Positions 14,919-21,741 of a stretch of DNA of 21,799 bases are shown piece by piece. The notes under the pieces were generated by a model that made no database searches, was not told the DNA's origin, and worked only from the letters and a program-made list of their open reading frames with translations. Position 1 is the stretch's first letter, and the number at the start of each line of letters is the position of its first letter. A program made the position numbers and the translations under genes. Source of the DNA: Pseudomonadota bacterium (GTDB lineage: Bacteria; Pseudomonadota; Alphaproteobacteria; Reyranellales; Reyranellaceae); contig JAEZHS010000235.1 of NCBI GenBank assembly GCA_023436825.1, positions 1 through 21,799 of the forward strand, given 5' to 3'.

Positions 14919-15854
14919 ATGCGGGTGGGATTCATTGGCCTTGGCACGATGGGCTCGGGCATCTCGGCAAACATGCGCAAGGCCGGCCACGAGATGGTGG
15001 TGCACGATGCGCGGCGCGAGGCTGCCGAGAAGATCTGCGCCGCCGGCGCCGAGTGGGCTGACTCGCCGAAGGCCGTCGCCGAGGCCACCGAGGTCGTCTT
15101 CACCTCGCTGCCGGGCCCCAAGGAATTCGAAGCCGTCGTGAAGGGCGACAAGGGATTGCTCGCCGGCATGTCGCGCGGCCAGCCCCTGTTCGATCTCACG
15201 ACCAATTCGCCGACCGTCATTCGCAACCTCGAACCTCTGTTCACCGAGCGCGGCGCCGTGTTGCTCGACAGTCCGGTCAGCGGCGGCCCGGCCGGCGCCC
15301 ACTCGGGCAAGATGGCGATCTGGGTCGGCGGTGACGAGCAGGTGTTCCAGCGTTACCGCCCGGTGCTCGACGCGGCGGGCGACCAGGTCGCCTATATCGG
15401 GCCGATCGGCTCGGCGTCCGTCGCCAAGCTCGTGCACAATCTCAGCGGCTACATGATCCAGACGGCGCTCGCCGAGGCCTTCACCATGGGCGTGAAGGCC
15501 GGCGTCGATCCGCTGACGCTGTGGAAGGCGGTGCGCAACGGCGTCACCGGCCGGCGGCGCACCTTCGATGGCCTCGCCGACCACTTCCTGCCCGACGTCT
15601 TCGATCCGCCGCGATTTGCGCTGAAGCTCGCGCACAAGGACGTGTCGCTCGCCACCCAGGTCGGCAAGGAGCACGGCGTGCCGATGCGGCTGGCCAACCT
15701 GACGCTCGAGGAGATGACCGAGGCGCTGGCGCGTGGCTGGGAGGGCCGCGATTCGCGTTCCTCGATGATCCTTCAGAAGGAACGCTCAGGACTCACCATC
15801 AAGTGCGATCCCGCCGACATTGCCGCCATCCTGCGCGACAAGAGCAACGCTTAG
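14919..15854 (+). CDS. NAD(P)-dependent beta-hydroxyacid dehydrogenase (3-hydroxyisobutyrate dehydrogenase family)
   Basis: A 311-residue oxidoreductase. The Rossmann motif GFIGLGTMGSGI (4-15) binds NAD(P), the substrate-binding signature is DSPVSGGPAGAHSG (117-130), and the catalytic lysine is K170 in SVAKLVHNLSG. These define the 3-hydroxyisobutyrate/tartronate-semialdehyde/6-phosphogluconate-like group; the actual substrate (3-hydroxyisobutyrate, tartronate semialdehyde, glyoxylate or other) cannot be told. The ATG at 14919 has GGGAAGG about 8 nt upstream. It follows ybeY by 14 bp on the same strand, so it is probably read from the miaB operon although it is functionally unrelated. It ends at C-rich repeats. 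Confidence 0.9.
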   Translation: MRVGFIGLGTMGSGISANMRKAGHEMVVHDARREAAEKICAAGAEWADSPKAVAEATEVVFTSLPGPKEFEAVVKGDKGLLAGMSRGQPLFDLTTNSPTVIRNLEPLFTERGAVLLDSPVSGGPAGAHSGKMAIWVGGDEQVFQRYRPVLDAAGDQVAYIGPIGSASVAKLVHNLSGYMIQTALAEAFTMGVKAGVDPLTLWKAVRNGVTGRRRTFDGLADHFLPDVFDPPRFALKLAHKDVSLATQVGKEHGVPMRLANLTLEEMTEALARGWEGRDSRSSMILQKERSGLTIKCDPADIAAILRDKSNA

Positions 15855-15866
15855 ATCACCCTCAAA

Positions 15867-15908
15867 TCCTCCCCCGTCTTACGGGCGAGGGTAGGGAGGG
15901 GGAGGCAA
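15867..15908. repeat. C-rich dispersed repeat, copy A
   Basis: This copy reads TCCTCCCCCGTCTTACGGG at its left end and GGAGGGGGAGGCAA at its right end. CCTCCCCC (15868-15875) pairs perfectly with GGGGGAGG (15898-15905), with an inner CCCGT-CTT-ACGGG hairpin. It is the inverted counterpart of copy B. It follows the dehydrogenase gene and may end its transcript. Confidence 0.7.
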
Positions 15909-15961
15909 CGAGGCGTTGCTTGAAGTTCCAGACCTGAAATTTGCAAGACGGTGATTGTGGC

Positions 15962-15997
15962 TTGCCCCCTCCAACCTCCCCCGAAGACGGAGGAGGA
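15962..15997. repeat. C-rich dispersed repeat, copy B (inverted relative to copy A)
   Basis: Read on the minus strand it begins TCCTCCTCCGTCTTCGGGGG and ends GGAGGGGGCAA, collinear with copy A apart from small indels. It forms a 9-bp stem with an AAGA/TCTT loop. It lies just before the 3' end of the minus-strand aldo/keto reductase gene, so each copy sits behind one of the two convergent genes. Nothing else identifiable is in the 149-bp gap. Confidence 0.7.
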
Positions 15998-16003
15998 GAA
16001 TGA

Positions 16004-16843
16004 TCAGAGCATTTCCAGCGTCTGCTTGCCCTTGGGCGGTGGGAAGGCGCGGTCGAGCTCGGCCGTGATCTCAGGCGTGAGCTTGACGTCGAGCGCGCCG
16101 AGATTCTCCTTTACGCGGTCGCGCGTCGAGGACTTCGGGATGGTGACGACACCGGGCTGGGCCATCACCCAGGCGAGCGCCAGCTGCGCCGCCGTGCAAC
16201 CGACCTCGTCGGCGAGCTTCTTTAGCGCGGGTTTGGTCAGCAGGCGGCCCTGGTCGAGCGGCGAATAGGCCATCAGGGCAATCGACTTCCTGCGCATCAA
16301 CGGCAGCAGATCGAACTCCGGACCACGCCGCGACAGGCAGTACAGCACCTGATTGGAAGCGGTCAGTCCCTTGTCGAGGCGGGCGGCATCCTCCATGTCG
16401 CTGCGGTCGAAATTGCTGACGCCGAAGTCGGCGATCTTCCCCGCCTCGCGCAGGCGATGGAACGCCTCGAACGTGTCCTCGAGCCGCGCCCCGCCTCGCC
16501 AGTGCAACAGGTAGAGATCGATGCGCTCGATGCCCATGCGCTTGAGGCTGCGCTCGCAGGCCGCGACGGTGCCCGAGCGCGTCGCATTGTGAGGATAGAC
16601 CTTGCTCACGATGTACGGTCGGCCGGCTCGGCCCTTGATCGCCTCGCCGACGATCTCCTCGGCCACACCTTCGCCATACATCTCAGCGGTGTCGATCATG
16701 GGATAGCCCATCTCCAGCCCGTACTTCAGGGCGTCGAGCTCATCGGCCCGCCGCCGGCCGCTCTCGCCCATGCGCCAGGTTCCGAGGCCGAGAACCGGCA
16801 TTTCCGCACCAGAGGGAAGTTTGCAGGAACGCATAAGGAACAT
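16004..16843 (-). CDS. Aldo/keto reductase
   Basis: A 279-residue cytosolic NADPH-dependent reductase of the AKR superfamily with the full catalytic tetrad: D51 and Y56 in MIDTAEMYGEG, K81 in IVSKVYP, and H114 in LYLLHWRG. The cofactor-binding IPKSSTRDRVKENLGA near the C-terminus is also present. The substrate is unknown (family members reduce methylglyoxal, 2,5-diketogluconate and others). MFLM gives two possible starts: 16843, or 16834, which has a GGA 8 nt upstream. It is the only minus-strand gene between ybeY and corC, convergent with the dehydrogenase and divergent from corC across 41 bp. This fits insertion of a small metabolic cassette into a conserved cluster. Confidence 0.92.
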   Translation of the reverse strand: MFLMRSCKLPSGAEMPVLGLGTWRMGESGRRRADELDALKYGLEMGYPMIDTAEMYGEGVAEEIVGEAIKGRAGRPYIVSKVYPHNATRSGTVAACERSLKRMGIERIDLYLLHWRGGARLEDTFEAFHRLREAGKIADFGVSNFDRSDMEDAARLDKGLTASNQVLYCLSRRGPEFDLLPLMRRKSIALMAYSPLDQGRLLTKPALKKLADEVGCTAAQLALAWVMAQPGVVTIPKSSTRDRVKENLGALDVKLTPEITAELDRAFPPPKGKQTLEML

Positions 16844-16864
16844 CCGTCATTGCAACGCCGCAGC

Positions 16865-16875
16865 GATAGCCTATC
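16865..16875. promoter_or_regulatory. Small palindrome between the aldo/keto reductase gene and corC
   Basis: GATAG-C-CTATC is a perfect 5-bp dyad in the 41-bp divergent gap, about 10 bp before the corC start. It might be a shared operator. A promoter cannot be defined with confidence. Confidence 0.3.
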
Positions 16876-16884
16876 TTAACGGCC

Positions 16885-17844
16885 ATGCCGGACTCCACAG
16901 CGCACAGTACGCGGCCGGGCAATAGCCCGGCTTCGACGAGTGAGCCCTTCGAAACGCCACCGCCCGCACCGGCGACCGTCCCAGAGGTGCCTTCCAGCGG
17001 CGGCCTGTTGCGCGCCATCCTGCGCCGACTGAGGCGCCGGGAAAAGAACGAGGCGGTGCGCGAGGCGATCGAGGAGCTGATCGAGGAGACGCCGGAAAGC
17101 GACACGCCGATCAGCGACGACCAGCGCGTCCTGCTCGCCAACATCCTGAAGTTGCGCGACAAGACGGTGGCCGACGTGATGGTGCCGCGCGTCGACATCG
17201 TCGGCATCGCCGCCGACACGCCGCTCGACGAGGTCGTGCGTCTGATCCAGGCCGAAGCGCATTCGCGCTATCCGATCTATCGCGAATCGCTCGACGACGT
17301 GATCGGCATGATCCACATCAAGGACGTGCTGGCCTACTGGGGCACCGCCAAGAAGTTCAACCTGCGCGACATATTGCGTCGCGTCGTGTTCGTGGCGCCG
17401 ACCCTGCCGGTGCTCGACATGCTGCTCGACATGCGCCGGTCGCGCACGCACATGGCGCTCGTGGTCGACGAGTTCGGCGGTACCGACGGGCTCCTCACCA
17501 TCGAGGACCTGGTCGAGGAGATCGTGGGCGAGATCGAGGACGAGCACGACGTCGCCCAGACGCCGACCGTCGCGCGCCGCGTCGACGGCACGATCGACGT
17601 CAACGGACGCACGCCGGTCGAGCTCCTGGAGCAGGAGATCGGCAACGTGCTGTCGGAGGACGAACGGCGCGAGATCGATACGGTGGGCGGCCTGATCTTC
17701 TCGCTGCTGGGCCGCATCCCCGAGCGTGGTGAGGTCGTACGCCATCCGTCGGGCGTCGAGTTCGAAGTGCTCGACGTCGACCCCAGGCGCATCAGGCGCC
17801 TGCGCGTGCGGCCGCCGACGACCTCGGCGACGGCAGCCGCCTGA
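16885..17844 (+). CDS. corC: CorC/HlyC (TlyC) family CBS-domain protein
   Basis: A 319-residue cytoplasmic protein. A Pro/Thr-rich, probably disordered N-terminus (1-38) and a basic helix (40-55) precede a CBS pair (about 94-215; landmarks VADVMVPRVDIVGI, SRYPIYRES, MALVVDEFGGTDGLLT) and a C-terminal transporter-associated CorC_HlyC domain (about 228-310). It lacks the DUF21 membrane domain, as in E. coli CorC. Proposed roles are magnesium/cobalt efflux and envelope homeostasis. The ATG has no strong RBS. corC-lnt adjacency (13-bp gap) is conserved across proteobacteria. Confidence 0.92.
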   Translation: MPDSTAHSTRPGNSPASTSEPFETPPPAPATVPEVPSSGGLLRAILRRLRRREKNEAVREAIEELIEETPESDTPISDDQRVLLANILKLRDKTVADVMVPRVDIVGIAADTPLDEVVRLIQAEAHSRYPIYRESLDDVIGMIHIKDVLAYWGTAKKFNLRDILRRVVFVAPTLPVLDMLLDMRRSRTHMALVVDEFGGTDGLLTIEDLVEEIVGEIEDEHDVAQTPTVARRVDGTIDVNGRTPVELLEQEIGNVLSEDERREIDTVGGLIFSLLGRIPERGEVVRHPSGVEFEVLDVDPRRIRRLRVRPPTTSATAAA

Positions 17845-17857
17845 CCGCCGCAGCATC

Positions 17858-19372
17858 GTGAGCAAGTTTCAAGGATGGCGCGCCCTGGGCGCGGCCCTGG
17901 TGGCGGGAGCGTTGGCGGCGCTGGCCATGCCGCCGCTCTACTGGCTGCCACTCGCGATCGTGGGCATCGTGGCTTACGTCTGGCTGTGGCAGGCGGCCCC
18001 GACGCCGGGCAGCGCCTTCTGGCGCGGCTTGGCTTGGGGCACCGGCCATTTTGCCGTCGGCTCCTACTGGATTCTCGAAGCCTTCTACGTTCCGCCGGCC
18101 GACTTCGCCCTGCTGGGGCCGCCGATCGTCGCGGGCCTCGCGGTTGTGCTGGGGTTCTTTCCGGCCCTTGCCGCCTGGGTAGCACGCCGCGTCGTCGATC
18201 GCTGGCCCGACCTTGGCGGCCGCTACAGCCGTCTGGTTGTGCTCGCAATCGCCTGGACGGTTGCGGAGTGGCTGCGAGGACACGTCTTCACCGGCTATCC
18301 TTGGAATCCGCTGGCGCATGTCTGGGCCTTTGCCACTCCTTTGCTACAGGGCGCGGCGCTGTTCGGCGTCTATGGCCTTGGCATGTTGACCTTCCTCGTG
18401 CTCGCCGCGCCAACGGCAGGCTGGCGGGCATCAATCGCGGCGCTCGTCGCCGTCGGCCTCGCCGGCTGGGCCGGCCAGTCGGCGATGGCGGCCATCGAAA
18501 ACGGCAGCGGGCCCTGGATCCGTATCGTGCAGCCCAACGTGCCGCAGGCGCAGAAATACCGCCCGGAAACCCGTGCCCGACAGATCACAAAGCTCGTCGA
18601 GATGAGCCGCCAGCCGGGCTTCGACCGCCTGGCCGCCGTGGTGTGGCCGGAGACGGCGCCGCCGGAGATCATCGAGCCCGGCTCGGCTGTACTCGAATAC
18701 ATGGCCCGGGCCGTGCCGCCGGGCGGCCTGCTGTTGACCGGTGCCGCACGGGCCACCGCCGCCGGGCCCCAGGATGGCGTATGGAATTCCCTGCTGGTGA
18801 TCGATGGAGCGGGCGCCATCGCCGCCCACTACGACAAAGTTCACCTCGTGCCGCTCGGCGAGTACATCCCCTTCCACAAGCAACTGGCGCCGATCTCCGG
18901 GATGATCGGCCGCGGGTCGTTCGAGGTCGGCGAGGGGCGGGTGACTCTGGTGCCGTCGAACGGCCTGCCGTCCTTCTCACCGGTGATCTGCTACGAGGTG
19001 ATCTTCCCTGCCGCCGTGACGGGACCCGGCGAGCGGCCGCACTGGCTGCTCAACGTCACCAACGACGCGTGGTTCGGCGTGTCGAGCGGACCGTACCAAC
19101 ACTTGACCAGCGCGCGGTTGCGCACCATCGAGGAAGGCCTACCGATGATCCGCGCCGCCAACACCGGCGTATCGGCGGCGATCGATGCTTACGGTCGTGT
19201 TCTGGCGTCACTCGACATGCAACAGGAGGGCATCATCGACCATCGCCTTCCCGCGCCGCGTGTGGCCACACCCTATGCCCGTTGGGGCGATTGGACGTTG
19301 CTGACTATGGTTGCATTTCTTGTCGCCTCGTTAATCGGAACGCGATTGTGGAAGAGCCGACAACCCCAATGA
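17858..19372 (+). CDS. lnt: Apolipoprotein N-acyltransferase Lnt
   Basis: A 504-residue inner-membrane enzyme that adds the third acyl chain to the N-terminal cysteine of lipoproteins. Several N-terminal membrane helices (about 1-210) precede a periplasmic nitrilase domain with the catalytic triad: E265 in WPETAPP, K327 in YDKVHLVPLGEYIP, and C378 in VICYEVIF. A last hydrophobic helix lies at about 482-495. Family landmarks LRGHVFTGYPWNPL and LNVTNDAWFG are present. I chose the GTG at 17858 (protein MSKFQGWRAL), 13 bp after corC; no clear Shine-Dalgarno is visible and the open frame further upstream shadows corC. Confidence 0.95.
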   Translation: MSKFQGWRALGAALVAGALAALAMPPLYWLPLAIVGIVAYVWLWQAAPTPGSAFWRGLAWGTGHFAVGSYWILEAFYVPPADFALLGPPIVAGLAVVLGFFPALAAWVARRVVDRWPDLGGRYSRLVVLAIAWTVAEWLRGHVFTGYPWNPLAHVWAFATPLLQGAALFGVYGLGMLTFLVLAAPTAGWRASIAALVAVGLAGWAGQSAMAAIENGSGPWIRIVQPNVPQAQKYRPETRARQITKLVEMSRQPGFDRLAAVVWPETAPPEIIEPGSAVLEYMARAVPPGGLLLTGAARATAAGPQDGVWNSLLVIDGAGAIAAHYDKVHLVPLGEYIPFHKQLAPISGMIGRGSFEVGEGRVTLVPSNGLPSFSPVICYEVIFPAAVTGPGERPHWLLNVTNDAWFGVSSGPYQHLTSARLRTIEEGLPMIRAANTGVSAAIDAYGRVLASLDMQQEGIIDHRLPAPRVATPYARWGDWTLLTMVAFLVASLIGTRLWKSRQPQ

Positions 19373-19407
19373 ATCATTCGACATTAGTAATCCTAAGGAT
19401 CAGCTTG

Positions 19408-19431
19408 CATTATCCCGGAGAGGGGGTAATG
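19408..19431 (+). terminator. Hairpin after lnt
   Basis: CATTATCCC (19408-19416) and GGGGTAATG (19423-19431) form a 9-bp stem with one G-T pair around a 6-nt loop, 36 bp after the lnt stop. No T run follows, so it may be a rho-aided 3' boundary rather than an intrinsic terminator. Confidence 0.4.
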
Positions 19432-19463
19432 TCATATGCAGCCCTGACGTGTAGATATGCATT

Positions 19464-19545
19464 TTTGCACAGGTGAGCTTGCCGACGGGCTGCACTCTAA
19501 AAGTGTTTGCCACTTTATTTGCACAACCGCGTTGTAGGCTAGAGA
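19464..19545 (+). promoter_or_regulatory. Promoter/operator region of the XRE gene
   Basis: This AT-richer stretch carries the octamer TTTGCACA twice (about 19465 and 19518) and a perfect dyad AAAGTG-TTTGC-CACTTT (19500-19516). TTGCAC (19519-19524) and TAGAGA (19540-19545) could serve as -35 and -10, with a short 15-bp spacer. The dyad next to a possible -35 suggests autoregulation by the XRE protein; this is inference. Confidence 0.35.
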
Positions 19546-19569
19546 GACGAGCGAGAGGAACCACGACCT

Positions 19570-20025
19570 ATGGCAAGATCACATCCGGTAGACGTCCATG
19601 TCGGCGCGCGCATGCGTCAGCGCCGCACGCTTCTCGGGATGAGCCAGGAAAAGCTCGGGACGGCCGTCGGCCTCACCTTCCAGCAGATTCAGAAATACGA
19701 GCGTGGCTCCAACCGCATCGGCTCGAGCCGCCTCTATGAGTTCGCCAAGGTGCTCGACGTGCCGGTGTCGTATTTCTTCGACGAGATGCCGTCCAACGCA
19801 CTCTCGGGCCGGCCGATGTCGGGTCGCGGCCGCAAGGGCTTCGGCGAGGCCGGCACGCCGTTCGAGCAGGAGAAGGATCCGCTGATCAAGCGCGAGACGC
19901 TGGAGCTGGTGCGAGCCTACTACAAGATTCGCGAAGGTCGCGTGCGCAAGCGCATTTTCGAGATGGTCAAGGCTGTGGGTGCGGCGAGCCATGCCGAGGT
20001 GCTGGGTGGCCGTAAGCGCGGATAA
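19570..20025 (+). CDS. XRE family helix-turn-helix regulator
   Basis: A 151-residue DNA-binding protein. The HTH_3 domain spans about 9-70, with helices around GARMRQRRTLLGMSQEKLG and the recognition segment LTFQQIQKYERGSNRIG, ending VPVSYFFDEMP. A Gly/Arg-rich linker (about 78-96) leads to a helical C-terminus (about 108-140) that may dimerise. The regulator between lnt and metK is a conserved feature of alphaproteobacterial genomes; its targets are unknown to me. The RBS GAGAGGAA precedes the ATG. It may regulate itself through the upstream dyad. Confidence 0.9.
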   Translation: MARSHPVDVHVGARMRQRRTLLGMSQEKLGTAVGLTFQQIQKYERGSNRIGSSRLYEFAKVLDVPVSYFFDEMPSNALSGRPMSGRGRKGFGEAGTPFEQEKDPLIKRETLELVRAYYKIREGRVRKRIFEMVKAVGAASHAEVLGGRKRG

Positions 20026-20073
20026 GATCGTGAGACCGGGGATGCTGAAGGAGGTGGGGAAACCTGAGGCAAA

Positions 20074-20177
20074 CTGCCCATCGCAGCTTCCGATCGGATT
20101 GGAGCCGCTTGCGGTTCCTATTCGATCGGAAACGCGTCGGTCGGGCAGCATCGTTGCCGCACTGTTCGCCCGACCGA
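20074..20177 (+). ncRNA. Unidentified structured RNA region upstream of metK
   Basis: A long compound hairpin is visible. TTCCGATCG (20088-20096) pairs perfectly with CGATCGGAA (20123-20131). Inside it GGAGCCG (20101-20107) pairs with CGGTTCC (20112-20118; one G-T). CTGCCC (20074-20079) can close it with GGGCAG (20143-20148). A second perfect 10-bp stem TCGGTCGGGC (20137-20146)/GCCCGACCGA (20168-20177) shares bases with that closing stem, so the two exclude each other. No known RNA family was recognised. It may be an untranslated leader, a small RNA, or the XRE 3' end. Confidence 0.45.
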
Positions 20178-20266
20178 GGCAGCCACACGAATAGTGCTTT
20201 AGGCCCCCTTGATTTCCGTCGACATCTGGAGTTTTTAGCCGGCGCGGCTCCGATGGGCGGTGCCGC

Positions 20267-20316
20267 CGCGGACGGATTTGGACGACTTGCCACCGCGACA
20301 ATAAAGGCTAAGCCGG
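20267..20316 (+). promoter_or_regulatory. SAM-II riboswitch aptamer (candidate) upstream of metK
   Basis: The SAM-II H-type pseudoknot elements appear in order. P1 is CGCGG (20267-20271)/CCGCG (20293-20297). Loop 1 has GATTT (20275-20279), and TTGC (20287-20290) ends exactly 16 nt from the G, the spacing in the solved SAM-II RNA. Loop 3 has ATAAA (20301-20305), then GCTAAG (20307-20312). P2 forms by C86-G112, T87-A111, T88-A110, G89-C108, C90-G107 and C91-G106 (last digits, 20200/20300 series), leaving T20309 unpaired, as for the SAM-contacting U of the family. metK makes SAM, so feedback control is sensible. An odd point is three extra bases between P1 and GATTT. Confidence 0.75.
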
Positions 20317-20321
20317 ACGTT

Positions 20322-20367
20322 GGCGGCTCTTCCGCCCTGCCCGGAGTCCAGCGACCTGTGGGAGGGC
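20322..20367 (+). promoter_or_regulatory. Possible expression platform masking the metK RBS
   Basis: GCCCTGCCC (20334-20342) is complementary, with one bulge, to GGGAGGGC (20360-20367), which contains the metK Shine-Dalgarno GGGAGGG. A competing hairpin GGCGG (20322-20326)/CCGCC (20332-20336) uses part of the same strand. Formation of the second would free the RBS. The arrangement fits translational control by the upstream aptamer. Confidence 0.5.
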
Positions 20368-20371
20368 TGTT

Positions 20372-21658
20372 TTGGCCATCAAGGATTATCTCTTCACCAG
20401 CGAATCGGTTTCCGAAGGCCATCCGGACAAGGTCTGCGACCAGATCTCGGACGCCATCCTCGACGCGTTCATCGCCAACGACGTGAAGCTCGGCCATGCC
20501 GACGACAGCCACGCCAACACCCGGCTGGGCTGCGAGACGCTTGCCACCACCAACAAGATCGTCATTGCCGGCGAGGGCCGCGCCTCGGCGCCGTATATGC
20601 GCAAGTACGGCAAGCACACCATCGTCAACCGCGAGGCCCTGACCGAGATCGCCCGCGAGGTCGTGCGCGATATCGGCTACGACCAGGACGGCTTCTCCTT
20701 CCACGGTGCCGACGTCGAGGTGCTGCTGCACGGCCAGTCGCCCGACATTGCCATGGGCGTCGACGCCAAGAAGAAGGGCGGCAATCTCGGCGAGCAGGAA
20801 GGCGCGGGCGATCAGGGCCTGATGTTCGGCTTCGCCTGCCGCGACAGCGAGGAGTACGAGAAGGGCTCGTTCATGCCGGCCCCGATCTACTTCTCGCACA
20901 AGATCCTCGAGGTGCTGAGCAAGGCGCGCCGCTCGGGCGAGCTGCCCGACCTGCAGCCCGACGCCAAGAGCCAGGTCACGGTGCGCTACGTCAACGGCAA
21001 GGCCGTCGGTGCCACCAAGGTCGTGGTCTCGACCCAGCACAGGGAAGCCACGTCCAAGGGCAAGAAGTACAACTCCGGCATGATCAAGGAGATGATCGCC
21101 GGCCACGTGGCGAAGTCTCTGCCCAAGGGCTGGATGCCCAAGAAGGCGTCCGACTTCTTCGTCAACCCGACCGGCAACTTCGTCGTCGGCGGTCCTGATG
21201 GTGACTGCGGGCTCACCGGCCGCAAGATCATCGTCGACACCTACGGCGGCTTCGCCCCGCACGGCGGCGGCGCCTTCTCGGGCAAGGACCCGACCAAGGT
21301 CGACCGCTCGGCCGCCTACGCCGCCCGCTACCTCGCCAAGAACGTGGTGGCAGCGGGCCTCGCCGATCGCTGCCTGATCCAGGTCGCCTACGCGATCGGC
21401 GTCGCCGACCCGATGTCGCTCTATGTCGACACCCAGGGCACCGGCAAGGTCGACGAGCGCAAGCTGGAGAAAGTCCTGTCGGACATCTTCCCGCTACGCC
21501 CGACCAACATCCGTCGCTCGCTGCAGCTCAACAAGCCGATCTACAAGCGTACCGCGGCCTACGGCCACTTCGGCCGCAAGCCGGAGAAGGACGGCGGCTT
21601 CTCGTGGGAGCGCACGGATCTGGTGCCGGAACTGAAGCGGGCTTTCGGAGCACGTTAA
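20372..21658 (+). CDS. metK: S-adenosylmethionine synthase MetK
   Basis: A 428-residue cytoplasmic methionine adenosyltransferase that makes SAM from ATP and methionine. Motifs are GHPDK (16-20), the hexapeptide GAGDQG (144-149) and the P-loop-like [19 protein letters not shown] (298-316), with the conserved [14 protein letters not shown] before it. It is somewhat longer than the roughly 390 residues of E. coli MetK, as in other alphaproteobacteria. The start is TTG at 20372, supported by GGGAGGG 5 nt upstream and the usual N-terminus [19 protein letters not shown]. Weak TTG initiation and the masked RBS fit a tightly regulated gene under the SAM-II candidate. Confidence 0.97.
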   Translation: MAIKDYLFTSESVSEGHPDKVCDQISDAILDAFIANDVKLGHADDSHANTRLGCETLATTNKIVIAGEGRASAPYMRKYGKHTIVNREALTEIAREVVRDIGYDQDGFSFHGADVEVLLHGQSPDIAMGVDAKKKGGNLGEQEGAGDQGLMFGFACRDSEEYEKGSFMPAPIYFSHKILEVLSKARRSGELPDLQPDAKSQVTVRYVNGKAVGATKVVVSTQHREATSKGKKYNSGMIKEMIAGHVAKSLPKGWMPKKASDFFVNPTGNFVVGGPDGDCGLTGRKIIVDTYGGFAPHGGGAFSGKDPTKVDRSAAYAARYLAKNVVAAGLADRCLIQVAYAIGVADPMSLYVDTQGTGKVDERKLEKVLSDIFPLRPTNIRRSLQLNKPIYKRTAAYGHFGRKPEKDGGFSWERTDLVPELKRAFGAR

Positions 21659-21720
21659 AACGGCGTCCTAAATAATTGATTCTCCGGGCATTTTTGATAA
21701 TGTCAGAGGGGTGGTAACAA

Positions 21721-21736
21721 GTCTGCTGGAGCAGAC
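21721..21736 (+). promoter_or_regulatory. Hairpin presenting an RBS after metK
   Basis: GTCTGC-TGGA-GCAGAC is a perfect 6-bp stem whose loop and first 3' stem base contain GGAG, 10 nt before the ATG at 21742. It may control translation of the next gene. The A/T-rich stretch before it (21659-21710) shows no clear terminator. Confidence 0.35.
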
Positions 21737-21741
21737 GGCGA

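Noticed and set aside
20074..20182. 6S RNA, SRP RNA or SAM/SAH riboswitch
   Set aside because: The usual 6S neighbourhood (zapA, 5-FTHF cyclo-ligase gene) is absent, the SRP core motif is missing, and the SAM/SAH core could not be matched.
20042..20194. Small open frame (about 50 codons, MLKEVGKPEAN...) in the metK leader
   Set aside because: It lies across the structured RNA region, has GGGG with no spacing before the ATG, and shows no recognisable product. A leader peptide is not excluded but unsupported.
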